Positions 20,684 to 34,000 of a stretch of DNA of 64,000 bases are shown piece after piece. Source of the DNA: Colius striatus (lineage: Eukaryota > Chordata > Aves > Coliiformes > Coliidae). The stretch is from contig NC_084773.1 in the NCBI RefSeq assembly GCF_028858725.1, positions 22,576,850 through 22,640,849 on the forward strand. Direction: 5' to 3'. The notes under the pieces are model-generated. The model saw only the letters and a list, made by a program, of their open reading frames with translations. It had not been told where the DNA came from and ran no database searches. Position numbers and translations under genes: made by a program. Position 1 is the stretch's first letter. Each line of letters starts with the position of its first letter.

Positions 20684-23600
20684 CCCATCCCAGTCCTGAG
20701 GTCCCACCCTTGGCGTCTCATCCCGTCCCAACCCTGGGGTCCCATCCAGTCCCACCCCATCCCTGGGGTCCCATCCCATCCCATCCCACCCCTGGGATCC
20801 CATCCCATCCCACCCCTTGGGTCCCATCACACCCCTGGGGACTCACCCCACCCCTGGGGACTCACCCCACCCCTGGGGTCCCTTCCCATCCCATCCCATC
20901 CCATCCCATCCCATCCCATCCCATCCCATCCCATCCCACGCCTGGGTTCCCATCCCATCCCAACCCTGGGGTCCAATCCAGTCCCATCCCATCCCATTCC
21001 AACCCTGGGGTCCTATCCCAACCCTGGGGTCCCATCCCACCCCTGGGGCCCCATCCCATCCCACCCCTGGGGTCCCATCCCACCCCTGGGGTCCCATCCC
21101 ACCCCTTGGGTCCCATCCCACCTCTAGGGTCCCATCCCAACCCTGGGGTCCCATCCAGTCCCATCCAATCCCATCCCATCCCACCCGTGGTGTCCCATCC
21201 CATCCCAGCCCTGGGGTCCCATCCCAGCCCTGGGGTCCCATCCCAGCCCTGGGGACTCATCCCACCCCTGGGGTCCCATCACATCCCAACCCTGGGGTCC
21301 AATCCAGTCCCATGCCATCCCAGCCCTGGGGTCCCATCCCATCCCACCCCTGGGGTCCCATCCCAGTCTCATCCCACCCCTGGGGTCCCATCCCAGTCCT
21401 ATCCCATCCCACTCCTGAGGTCCCACCCCTGGGGTCCCATCCCATCCCACCCCTGGGGTCCCATCCCACCCCTGGGGTCCCATCCCATCCCACCCCTGGG
21501 GTCCCATCCCACCCCTGAAGTTCCACCCCTGAGGTCCCATCCCAACCCTGGGGTCCCATCCCACCCCTAGGGTCCCATCCCATCCCACCCCTGGGGTCCC
21601 AGCCAGTCCCATCCCATCCCACCCCTGGGGTCCGATCCCATCCCACCCCTGGGGTCCCATTCCATCCCCTCCCATCCCAGCCCTGGGGTCCCATCCCATC
21701 CCACCCCTGAAGTTCCACCCCTGAGGTCCCATCCCAACCCTGGAGTCCCATCCCACCCCTGAAGTTCCACCCCTGAGGTCCCATCCCAACCCTGGGGTCC
21801 CATCCCATCCCTCAGGTCCCATCCCACCCGTGGGATCCCATCCCATCCATCCCATCCCACCCCTTGGGTCCCCTCCCATCCCACCCCTGGGGTCCCATTC
21901 CATCCCCTCCCATCCCACCGCTGGGGTCCCATCCCGTCCCACCCCTGGGGTCCCATCCCATCCCACCCCTGGGGACTCATCCCACCCCTGGGGTCCCATC
22001 CCATCCCACCCCTGGGGTCCCATCCCACCCCTGGGGTCCCATCCCATCCCAACCCTTGGGTCCCAGCCAGTCCCATCCCATCCCACCCCTGGGGTCCCAT
22101 CCCATTCGAACTCTGGGGTCCCATCCCATCCCAACACTGGGGTCCCATCCCAACCTCAGGGTCCCATCCCACCTCTGGGGTTCCACCCCTGGGGTCCCAT
22201 CCCAACCATGGGGTCCCATCCAGTCCCATCCAATCCCATTCCATCCCACCCCTGGGGTCCCATCCCACCCCTGGGGTCCCATCCCACCCCTGGGGACTCA
22301 TCCCACCCCTGCGGTCCCATCCCATTCCATCCCATCCCACCCCTGGAGTCCCATCCAGTCCCATCCCACCCCTGGGGTCCCATCCAGTCCCACCCCTGAG
22401 GTATCATCACATCCCATCTCATCCCACCCATGGGGTCCCATCCCAACCCTGGGGTCCCATCCAGTCCCATCCCACCCCTGGGGTCCCATCCCATCCCCTC
22501 GCATCCCACCCCTAGGGACTCATCTCACCCCTGGGGTCCCATCCCATCCCATACCATCCCATCCCATCCCTCCCCTGTGGTCCCATCCCAACCCTGGGGT
22601 CCCTTCCAGTCCCATCCCACCCCTGGGGTCCCATCCCACCCCTGGGGACTCATCCCACCTCTGGGGTCCCATCCCACCCCTGGGGTCCCATCCAGTCCCA
22701 TCCAATCCCATCCCATCCCACCCGTGGTGTCCCATCCCATCCCAGCCCTGGGGTCCCATCCCAGCCCTGGGGTCCCATCCCACCCCTGGGGACTCATCCC
22801 ACCCCTCGGGTCCCATCACATCCCAACCCTGGGGTCCCATCCAGTCCCATGCCATCCCACCCCTGGGGTCCCATCCCATCCCATCCCATCCCACCCCTGG
22901 GGTCCCATCCCACCCCTGGGGTCCCATCCCAGTCTCATCCCACCCCTGGATTCCCATCCCAGTCCTATCCCATCCCACTCCTGAGGTCCCACCCCTGGGG
23001 TCCCATCCCATCCCACCCATGGGGCCCCATCCCAACCCTGGGGTCCCATCCAGTCCCATCCCATCCCACCCCTGGGGTCCCATCCCACCCCTGGGGTCCC
23101 ATCCCAGTCTCATCCCACCCCTGGATTCCCATCCCAGTCCTATCCCATCCCACTCCTGAGGTCCCACCCCTGGGGTCCCATCCCACCCCTGGGGTCCCAT
23201 CCCATCCCACCCCTGGGGCCCCATCCCAACCCTGGGGTCCCATCCAGTCCCATCCCATCCCAACCCTGGGGAACCATCCCATCCCACCCCTGGGGAACCA
23301 TCCCATCCCACCCCTGGGGTCCCATCCCATCCCATCCCTCGGGTCCCATCCCTACCCTGGGGTCCCATCCAGTCCCATCCCACCCCTGGGGTCTCATCTC
23401 ATCTCAACCCTGGGATCCCATCCAGTCCTATCCCATCCCACCCCTGGGGTCCCATCCCATCCCAACCCTGGGGTCCCATCCCACCCCTGAATTCCCATCC
23501 CTGGGGTCCCATCCCAACCTCAGGGTCCCATCCCACCCCTGGTTCCCACCCCTGGGGTCGCATCCCACCCCTGGGGTCCCATCCAGTCCCATCCCATCCC

Positions 23601-24370
23601 ACCCCTTGGGTCCCATCCCACCCCTGGAGTCCCATCCCATCCCACCCCTGAAGTTCCACCCCTGGGGTCCCATCCAAACCTCAGTGTCCCATCCAAACCT
23701 CAGGGTCCCATCCCACCCCTGGGGTCCCATCCCAGTCTCATCCCAACCCTGGAGTCCCATCCCACTCCTATCCCGTCCCACCCCTGGGGTCCCATCCCAC
23801 CCCACCCCTGGGGTCCCGTCCCATCCCGTCCCACCCCTGGGGTCCCATCCCACCCCTGGGGTCCCATCGCCACCCCTGGGGTCCCATCCCATCCCACCCC
23901 TGAAGTCCCATCTCTGGGGTCCCATCCCTGGGGTCCCATCCCAGTCCTATCCCATCCCACCCCTGAGATCCCACCCCTGGGGTCCTATCCCATCCTAACC
24001 CTGGGGTCCCATCGAGTCCCATCCCACCCCTGGGGTCGCATCCCATCCCACCCCTGGGGACCCATCCCACCCCTGGGGTCCCATCCCACCCCTTGAGACT
24101 CATCCCATCCCTTGGGTCCCATCCCATCCCACCCCTTGGGTCCCAACCAGTCCCATCCCACCCCATCCCTGGGGTCCCATCCCACCCCATCCCTGGGGTC
24201 CCATCCCACCCCTGGGGTTCCATCCCATCCCACCCCTGGGGTCCCATCCAGTCCCATCCCAATCCTGGGGTCCCATGCCACCCCTGAACTCCCATCCTTG
24301 GGGTCCCATCCAAACCTCAGGGTCCCATCCCACCCCTGGGGTCCCACCCCTGGGGTCGCGTCCCATCCCT

Positions 24371-24657
24371 GGATGGGACCCTAGGGGTGGGATGGGACCC
24401 CAGGGGTGGGATGGCACTGGATGGGACCCCAGGGGTGGCATGGGACCCCAAGTTTGGGATGGGATGGGACTGGATGGGACCCCAGGGGTGGGATGGGACT
24501 GGATGGGACCCCAGGGGTGGGATGAGTGTCCAGGGGTGGGATGGGACCTCAGGGGTGGGATGGGACCCCAGGGGTGGGGTGAGTCCCCAGGGGTGGGATG
24601 GGATGCGACCCCAGGGGTGGGATGGAACCCCAGGGGTGGGATGGGACTCGATGGGAC
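24371..24657 (-). repeat. Inverted satellite block, second
   Basis: Almost identical to the block at 20398, displaced by 3973 bp, with the same palindromic left junction. It differs by single bases (for example GGAACCCC for GGGACCCC near 24627), so it was copied as part of the 4 kb higher-order unit. Confidence 0.9.
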
Positions 24658-27600
24658 CCATCCCAGTCCTGAGGTCCCACCCTTGGCGTCTCATCCCGTC
24701 CCAACCCTGGGGTCCCATCCAGTCCCACCCCATCCCTGGGGTCCCATCCCATCCCATCCCACCCCTGGGATCCCATCCCATCCCACCCCTTGGGTCCCAT
24801 CCCACCCCTTGGGTCCCATCACACCCCTGGGGACTCACCCCACCCCTGGGGACTCACCCCACCCCTGGGGTCCCTTCCCATCCCATCCCATCCCATCCCA
24901 TCCCATCCCATCCCATCCCACGCCTGGGTTCCCATCCCATCCCAACCCTGGGGTCCAATCCAGTCCCATCCCATCCCATTCCAACCCTGGGGTCCTATCC
25001 CAACCCTGGGGTCCCATCCCACCCCTGGGGCCCCATCCCATCCCACCCCTGGGGTCCCATCCCACCCCTGGGGTCCCATCCCACCCCTTGGGTCCCATCC
25101 CATTCCATCCCACCCCACCCCTGAGGTCCCATCCCACCCCTGGGGTCCCATCCTATTACACCACTGAGGACTTGTCCCACCCCTTGGGTCCCATCCCATC
25201 CCACCCCTGGGGTCCTATCCAGTCCCATCCCACCCCATCCCTGGGGTCCCATCCCACCCCATCCCTGGGGTCCCATCCCACCCCATCCCTGGGGTCCCAT
25301 CCCATCCCACCCCTGGGATCCCATCCAGTCCCATCCCAACCCTGGAGTCCCATCCCACCCCTCAAGTCCCAGCCCTGGGGTCCCATCCCAACCTCAGGGT
25401 CCCATCCCACCCCTGGGGTCCCACCCCTGCAGTCGCATCCCACCCCTGGGGTCCCATCCCAGTGTCATCACACCCTTGGAGTCCCATCCCAGTCCTATCC
25501 CATGCCACCCCTGGGGTCCCATCCCATCCCAGCCCTGGGGTCTCATCCAGTCCCAATCCATGCCATTCCATCCCATCCCACCCCTGGGGTCACATCCCAT
25601 CCCACCCCTGGGGTCCCATCCCATCCCACCCCTGGGGACTCAGCCCACCCCTGGGGTCCCATCCCATCCCATCCCATGCCTGGGGTCCCATCCCGTCCCA
25701 CCTCTTGGGTCCCATCCCACCCCTGGGGACTCATCCCACCCCTGGGGTCCCATCCCATTCCATCCCATCCCATCCCACCCCTTGGGTCCCATCCCACCCC
25801 TGGGGTCCCATCCCACCTCACCCCTGGGGACTCATCCCACCCCTGGGGTCCCATCCCATCTCACCCCTGGGGTCCCATCCCATCCCACCCCTGCGGTCCC
25901 ATCCAGTTCCACCCCTGGGGTCCCATCCAGTCCCAACCCTGTGGTCCCATCCAGTTCCATCCCATCCCATCCCACCCCTGGGGTCCCATCCCACCCCTGG
26001 GGTCCCATCCAGTCCCATCCCACCCCTGGGGTCCCATCCCATCCCACCCCTGGGGTCCCATCCCACCCCTGGGGACTCATCCCACCCCTTAGTTCCCATC
26101 CCATCCCATCCCACCCCTGGAGTCCCATCCCTGGGGTCCCATCCCAACCTCAGGGTCCCATCCCACCCCTAGGGTCCCACCCCTACGATGGCATCCCACC
26201 CCTGGGGTCCCATCCCACCCCTGGGGTCCCATCCAGTCCCATCCCACCCCTGGGGACTCATCCCACCCCTTAGTTCCCATCCCATCCCACTCCTGGAGTC
26301 CCATCCCTGGGGTCCCATCCCAACCTCAGGGTCCCATCCCACCCCTAGGGTCCCACCCCTACGATGGCATCCCACCCCTGGGGTCCCATCCCAGTGTCAT
26401 CTCACCCCTGGAGTCCCACCCCAGTCCTATACCATCCCACCCCTAAGGTCCAACCCCTGTGGTCCCATCTCATCCCAGCCCTGGGATCTCATCCAGTCCC
26501 ATCCCATCCCATCCCACCCCTGGGGTCCGATTCCACCCCACTCCTGGATACTCATCCCACCCCTGCGTTCCCATCCCATCCCACCCCTGGGTTCCCCTCC
26601 CATCCCATCCCACCCCTGGGGTCCCATCCCATCCCACCCCTGGGGTCCCATCCCATCCCAACCCTGGGGTCCCATTCCACCCCTGGGGTCCCATCCTATC
26701 TCACCCCTGGGGACTCATCCCACCCCTGGGGTCCAATCCAGTCCCATCCCATCCCACCCCTGGGGTCCAATCCAGTCCCATCCCATCCCACCCCTGGGGT
26801 CCCATCCCACCCCTGGGGTCCCATCCCACCCCTGGAGTCCCATCTCACCCCTGGGGTCCCATCCCATCCCACCCCTGGGGTCCCATCCCATCCCATCCCT
26901 GGGGTCCCATCCCATCCCTGGGGTCCCATCCCTACCCTGGGGTCCCATCCAGTCCCATCCCACCCCTGGGGTCCCATCCCATCCCAACCCATCCCATCCC
27001 ACCCCTGGGGACCCATCCCATCCCAACCCTGGGGTCCCATCCCACCCCTGAATTCCCATCCCTGGGGTCCCATCTCAACCTCAGGGTCCCATCCCACCCC
27101 TGGTTCCCACCCCTGGGGTCGCATCCCACCCCTGGGATCCCATCCCAGTCTCATCCCACCCCTGGAGTCCCATCCCAGTCCTATCCCATCCCACATCTGA
27201 GGTTCCACCCCTGGGGTCCCATTACATCCCAACCCTGGGGTCCCATCCAGTACCATCCAATCCCATTCGATCCCACCCCTGGGATCCCATCCCATTCCAT
27301 CCCATCCCACCCCTGGCGTCCCATCCCTGGGGTCCCATCCCAACCTCAGGGTCCCATCCCACCCCTGGGGTCCCATCCCAGTGTCATCCCACCACTGGAG
27401 TCCCATCCCAGTCCTATCCCATCCCACCCCTGAGGTCCCACCCCTGGGGTCCCATCCCAGCCCTGGGGTCCCATCCCAGCCCTGGGGTCCCATCCAGTCC
27501 CATCCCATCCCATCCCTGGGGTCCCATCCCATCCCTGGGGTCCCATCCCACCCCTGGGGTCCCATCCCATCCCACCCCTGGGGACTCATCCCACCCCTGG

Positions 27601-27844
27601 GGTCCCATCCCATCCCACCCCTGGGGTCCCATCCCATCCCACCTCTGGGGACTCATCCCACCACTGGGGTCCCGTGCCATCCCATCCCACCCCTGGGGTC
27701 CCATCCAGTCCCATCCCACCCCTGGGGTCCCATCCCATCCCACCCCTGGGCTCCCATCCCACCCCTGTAGTCCCATCCCATCCCACCCCTGGGGATCCAT
27801 CCCACTCCCGGGGTCCCGTCTCAGCCCGTGGTGTGGCCGGGTAC

Positions 27845-28088
27845 CGGTGGGGCTGCCGGAGTTGATGATGCACAGCACCCGTGGGCAGCAGTGCCGGCGG
27901 CCCTCGGCCAGTGCCCGCCGCAGCTCGCTGAGCGCCACTGCGCAGCACCGTTCCTCCTCCAGGTAGTAGCCGAGCTGCACGGCCCCCAGCTCGGCGATGG
28001 TGGCCGAGTACAGCGGGTACTGCGGGATGGGGATCAGCACCCGTGTGCGAGAGGGCGCCCAGCCCGTCACCAGCAGCTTCAGGATTGT
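27845..28088 (-). CDS. GPT: GPT exon TILKLL...PTG
   Basis: A 244 nt minus-strand exon (acceptor CCCTCAG, donor GGTACC) encoding [60 protein letters not shown] and ending [28 protein letters not shown] and VLCIIN are strong alanine-aminotransferase signatures. The family reads INPGNPTG at the end; here both the first Pro and the second Asn are Ser (INSGSPTG). The Asn of NPTG normally contacts PLP, so this is unexpected in an active enzyme. The frame runs on into the exon at 14810-14889. Earlier exons (upstream on the minus strand, to the right) were not found between 28.1 and 48 kb. Confidence 0.88.
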
Positions 28089-28099
28089 CTGAGGGCACA

Positions 28100-31000
28100 G
28101 GCATGGCATGATGGGGGGCGACGGGGGGATAGGGACACGATGGGGGGGGACACGGGGATGGTGAGGGGAGGAGGGGATGGTGACGGGAGAAGGGGATGGT
28201 GAGGGGAGAAGGGGATGGTGAGGGGAGAAGGGGATGGTGAGGGGAGAAGGGGATGGTGAGGGCACACAATGGTGAGGGCACAGGGATGGTGAGGGGACAC
28301 GGTGTGGGCACAGGGATGGTGTGGGGCACAGTGTGGGCATAGGGATAGTGTGGGGCATGGTGTGGGCACCGGGCTGTTGAGGGGAAACAGGTGTGGTGAG
28401 GGGAGAAGAGGATGGTGAGGGGACACAGAGCTGGTGAGGGGAGAAGGGGCTGGTGAGGGGAGAAGGTGATGGTGAGGGGACACGGGGGTGGTGAGGAGAG
28501 AAGGGGATGGTGAAGGGATACGGGGGGGGGTGAGGGGACATGGGGATGGTGAGGGGGCACGACAACGGTGAGAGGACACGGCGACCTTGAGGGGAGAAGG
28601 GGATGATGAGCGGACATGGGGGGGGGTGAGGGGACACGGGGGGGTGAGGGTTAGGGTTAGGGTTAGGGGGGGCTGAGGAGAGAAGGAGGTGGTGGGGGGA
28701 GAAGGGGGTGGTTGGGGGAGAAGGGGGTGGTGAGGGGAGAAGGGGTTTCTGAGGGGACATGGGGGGTGGTGAGGGGACACGGGGGTGGTGAGGGGACACG
28801 GGGGTGGTGAGGGAAGAAGGGGATGGTGAGGGGAGAAGGGGATGCTGAGGGGACACAGGGGGGGTGAGGTAGAAGGGGGTGGTGAGGGGACACGGGGGTG
28901 GTGAGGGAAGAAGGGGATGGTTAGGGGAAAAGGGGATGCTGAGGGGACACAGGGGGGGTGAGGTAGAAGGGGGTGGTGAGGGGACACGGGGGTGGTGAGG
29001 GGACACGGGGGTGGTGAGGGAAGAAGGGGATGGTGAGGGGAGAAGGGGATGCTGAGGGGACACAGGGGGGGTGAGGTAGAAGGGGGTGGTGAGGGGACAC
29101 GGGGGTGGTGAGGGAAGAAGGGGATGGTTAGGGGAAAAGGGGATGCTGAGGGGACACAGGGGGGGTGAGGTAGAAGGGGGTGGTGAGGGGACACGGGGGT
29201 GGTGAGGGGACACGGGGATGGTGAGGGGAGAAAGGGTTTCTGAGGGGACATGGGGGGTGGTGATGGGACACAGGGACGGTGAGAGGACACGACGACGGTG
29301 AGAGGACATGGAGATGGTGAGGGGAAAAGGGGACGGAAAGGGGACACGGGGGTGGTGAGGGGACACGGGGGTGTTAGGGGACCCGGGTGTGGTGAGGGGA
29401 GAAGGGGGTGGTGAGGAGAGTGGGGGTGGTGATGGGAGAAGGGGTTGCTGAGGGGACACGGGGGTGGTGAGGAGACACGGGGCTGGTGAGGGAACACGGG
29501 GGTGGTGAGGAGAGAAGGGGCTGGTGATGGGACATGGGGCTGGTGAGGGGACACGGGGACGGTGAGGGTACAAGGGGACAGAGAGGGGGCACGGTGACGG
29601 TGAAAGGACACGGGGACGGTGAGGGAACATGGGGATGATGAGGGGACACGGGTTGGGTGAGGTGACATTGGGATGGTGAGGGGAGAAGGGGACGGTGAGG
29701 GGAAACGGGGGTGGTGAGGGGACACGGGGGGGGTGAGGGGAGAAGGGGGTGGTGAGGGCAGAAGGGGATGGTGAGGGGAGAAGGGGATGCTGAGGGGACA
29801 CGGGGGGGGTGAGGTAGAAGGGGGTGGTGAGGGGACACGGGGGTGGTGAGGGGACACGGGGCTGGTGAGGGGATACGGGGGTGGTGAGGGGAGAAGGGGC
29901 TGGTGATGGGACATGGGTCTGGTAAGAGGACACGGGGACGGTGAGGGTACAAGGGGACAGAGAGGGGGCACGGTGACGGTGAGAGGACACGGGGACGGTG
30001 AGGGGGGAAAGGGACGGTGAGGGGACACGGGGATGATAAGGGGACACGGGTTGGGTGAGGTGACACTGGGATGGTGAGGGGAGAAGGGGGTAGTGGGGAC
30101 ACGGGGGGGGTGAGGGGACACGTGGGGGGTGAAGAGAGTGGAGGTGGTGGGGGGAGAAGGGGGTAGTGGGGACACAGGGGGGGTGGGGGGAGAAGGGGGT
30201 GGTGATGGGAGAAGGGGGTGATGAGGGGACACGGGGGTGGTGAGGGGACATGGGGGGTGGTGAGGGGACATGGGGGCTGATGAGGGGACACGGGGATGGT
30301 GAGGGGACATGGGGCTGGTGATGGGACATGGGTCTGGTGAGGGGACATGGAGATGGTGAGGGTACAAGGAAACAGAGAGGGGGCACGGTGACGGTGAGAG
30401 GACACAGGGACGGTGAGGGGAGAAAGGGACGGTGAGGGGACACGGGCATGATGAGGGGACACGGGGGGGGGTGAGGTGACATTGGTATGGTGAGGGGAGA
30501 AGGGGGCTGGTGAGGGGAAACGGGGCTGGTGAGGGGACACGGGGTTGGTGAGGGGAGAAGGGGATGGTGAGGGGAGAAGGGGGTGGTGATGGGAGAAGGG
30601 GGTGGTGAGGGGACACGGGGTTGGTGAGGGGAGAAGGGGATGGTGAGGGGAGAAGGGGATGGTGAGGGGACACGGGGGGGGTGAGGTGACATTGGGATGG
30701 TGAGGGGAGAAGGGGGTGGTGAGGGGACACGGGGACGGTGAGGGGAGAAGGGGATGGTGAGGGGAAACGGGGACGGTGAGGGGAGAAGGGGATGGTGAGG
30801 GGACACGGGGGTGGTGAGGGGAGAAAGGGTTTCTGAGGGGACATGGGACTGGTGAGGGGACACGGGGGGGGTGAGGGGACATGGGGGGTGGTGAGGGGAC
30901 ACGGGGACGGTGAGGGGACACGGGGACGGTGAGGGGGCACGGCGATGGTGAGAGGACATGGCGACGGTGAGAGGACACGGCGATGGTGAGGGGAGAAGGG

Positions 31001-34000
31001 GACGGAAAGGGGACACGGGGGTGGTGAGGGGACACGGGGGGGTTACGGGACCCGGGTGTGGTGAGGGGAGAAGGGGGTGGTGAGGAGAGTGGTGGTGGTG
31101 GGGGGAGAAGGGGGTGGTGATGGGAGAAGGGGTTGCTGAGGGGACACGGGGCTGGTGAGGGGACACGCGGGTGGTGAGGGGACATGGGGCTGGTGAGGGG
31201 ACACGGGGCTGGTGAGGGTACAAGGGGACAGAGAGGGGGCACGGTGACGGTGAAAGGACACGGGGACGGTGAGGGGAGAAAGGGACGGTGAGGGGACATG
31301 GGGATGATGAGGGGACACGGGTTGGGTGAGGTGACATTGGGATGGTGAGGGGAGAAGGGGATAGTGGGGACACGGGGGGGGTGAGGGGACACGGGGGGGG
31401 TGAGGGGACACGGGGGTGGTGAGGGGACACGGCGCTGGTGATGGGACATGGGTCTGGTGAGGGGACACGGGGACGGTGAGGGTACAAGGGGACAGAGAGG
31501 GGGCACGGTGACGGTGAGAGGACACGGGAACGGTGAGGGGAGAAAGGGACGGTGAGGGGACATGGGGATGATGAGGGGACACGGGGGGGGTGAGGTGACA
31601 TAGGGATGGTGAGGGGAGAAGGGGGCGGTGAGGGGACACGGGGATGGTGAGGGGAGAAAGGGGTGGTGAGGGGAGACGGGGCTGGTGAGGGGACACGGGG
31701 CTGGTGAGGGGAGAAGGGGATGGTGAGGGGACATGGGGGTGGTGAGGGGAAACGGGGCTGGTGAGGGGACACGGGGGGGGTGAGGGGAGAAAGGGGTGGT
31801 GAGGGGACACGAGGCGCGTGAGGGGACACGGGGGGGGTGAGGGGACACGGGGGTTGTGAGGGGACACGGGGGTGGTGAGGGGAGAAGGGGATGGTGAGGG
31901 GAGAAGGAGTTGCTGAGGGGACATTGGGCTGGTGAGGGGACACGGGGCGGGTGTGGGGATACGGGGCGTGTGAGGGGACACGGGGGTTGTTAGGTGACAC
32001 GGGGGTTCTGAGGGGAGACGAGGGTGGTGAGGAGAGAATGGGATGGTGAGGGGAGAAGGGGAAGGTGAGGCGACAAGGGGTTGGTGAGGGGACACGGGGG
32101 GGGTGAGGGGACATGGGGGTGGTGAGGGGACACGGGGCGGGTGAGGGGACACGAGGGTCGTGAGGGGACACGGGGGTGGTGAGGGGAGAAGGGGGTGGTT
32201 AGGGGAGACGGGGTTTCTGAGGGGACACGGGGGGGGTGAGGGGACATGGGGCTGGTGAGGGGGCACTGGGGTTGTGAGGGGAGAAGGGGATGGTGAGGGG
32301 ACACGGGGATGGTGAGGGGACACCAGGATGGTGAGGAGAGAAGGGGATGGTGAGGGGACACGGGGGTAGTGAGGGGACACGGGTGTGTTGAGGGGACACG
32401 GGGGTGGTGACGAGGAAAGGGGATGGTGAGGGGAGAAGGGGGTGGTGATGGGAGAAGGGGTTTCTGATGGGATACATGGGGGGGTCAGGGGACACGGGGA
32501 CGGTGAGGGGACATGGGGGAGGTGAGGGGACACAGGGACGGTGCGGGGGCACGGTGACGGTGAGAGGACACGGCGACGGTGAGAGGACACGGCGATGGTG
32601 ACGGGAGAAGGGGACAGAAAGGGGACACGGGGGTGGTGAGGGGACACAGGGGGGGTGAGGTGACATTGGGATGGTGAGGGGAGAAGGGGGTGGTGAGGGG
32701 ACACGGGGACGGTGAGGGGAGATGGGGATGGTGAGGGGACACGGGGGTGGTGAGGGGACACGGGGGTGGTGAGGGGAGAAAGGGTTTCTGAGGGGATATG
32801 GGACTGGTCAGGGGACACGGGGGGGGTGAGGGGACATGGGGGGTGGTGATGGTACACGGGGACGGTGAGGGGGCACGGCGACGGTGAGAGGACATGGAGA
32901 TGGTGAGGGGAAAAGGGGACGGAAAGGGGACACGGGGGTGGTGAGGGGAGAAGGGGGTGGTGAGGGGACACGGGGGTGGTGAGGGGACACGGGGGTGGTG
33001 CGGGGAGAAAGGGTTTCTGAGGGGACATGGGACTGGTCAGGGGACACGGGGGGGGTGAGGGGACACGGGGAGGGTGAGGGGACACGGCGACGGTGAGAGG
33101 ACATGGCAACGGTGAGACGACACGGCGACGGTGAGACGACACGGCGATGGTGAGGGGAGAAGGGGACGGAAAGGGGACACGGGGGTGGTGAGGGGACACG
33201 GGGGGGTTATGGGACCCGGGTGTGGTGAGAGGAGAAGGGGGTGGTGAGGAGAGTGGTGGTGGTGGGGGGAGAAGGGGGTGGTGATGGGAGAAGGGGTTGC
33301 TGAGGGGACAAGGGGCTGGTGAGGGGACACGGGGCTGGTGAGGGGACACGGGGGTGGTGAGGGGACATGGGGCTGGTGAGGGGACACGGGGCTGGTGAGG
33401 GTACAAGGGGACAGAGAGGGGGCAAGGTGATGGTGAAAGGACACGAGGACGGTGAGGGGAGAAAGGGACGGTGAGGGGACATGGGGATGATGAGGGGACA
33501 CGGGTTGGGTGAGGTGACATTGGGATGGTGAGGGGAGAAGGGGGTAGTGGGGACACGGGGGGGGTGAGGGGACACGGGGGTGTGAGGGGACACGGGGGTG
33601 GTGGGGGGAGAAGGGGGTGGTGAGGGGAGAAGGGGATGGTGATGGGAGAAGGGGTTGCTGAGGGGACACGGGGGGGTGAGGGGACACGGCGCTGGTGATG
33701 GGACATGGGTCTGGTGAGGGGACACGGGGACGGTGAGGGTACAAGGGGACAGAGAGGGGGCACGGTGACGGTGAGGGGAGAAAGGGACGGTGAGGGGACA
33801 CAGGGATGATGAGGGGACACGGGGGGGGTGAGGTGACATTGGGATGGTGAGGGGAGAAGGGGGCGGTGAGGGGACACGGGGATGGTGAGGGGAGAAAGGG
33901 GTGGTGAGGGGAGACGGGGCTGGTGAGGGGACATGGGGCTGGTGAGGGAAGAAGGGGATGGTGAGGGGAGAAGGGGATGGTGAGGGGACATGGGGGTGGT

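Larger units (their letters stand above)
15690..27815. repeat. C-rich satellite array (CCCATCCCACCCCTGGGGTC)
   Basis: About 12 kb of units of roughly 15 and 25 bp built on CATCCCACCCCTGGGGTCCC with variants (TCCAGTCCCATCC, GGGGACTCATCCC, CCTGAGGTCCC). It fills the GPT intron between the exons at 14810 and 27845. A higher-order repeat of about 4 kb is present, and two blocks run in reverse orientation (20398-20683 and 24371-24657). Each strand is open in several frames (units with no stop codon), giving His/Pro/Ser-rich and Trp/Asp/Gly-rich frames of up to 605 residues that are not regarded as genes. Confidence 0.95.

Noticed and set aside
15534-27200. Many His/Pro/Ser-rich (+) and Trp/Asp/Gly-rich (-) frames of up to 605 residues
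   Set aside because: Both strands of the same repeat are open at once, which is what a stop-free unit gives; frames start and stop at random repeat variants.
27414-32171. Minus-strand open frame of 1585 residues
   Set aside because: Nearly all of it is Ser/Pro/His repeat translated from the stop-free G-rich satellite; it only happens to include the GPT exon in frame, and passes through that exon's splice sites.
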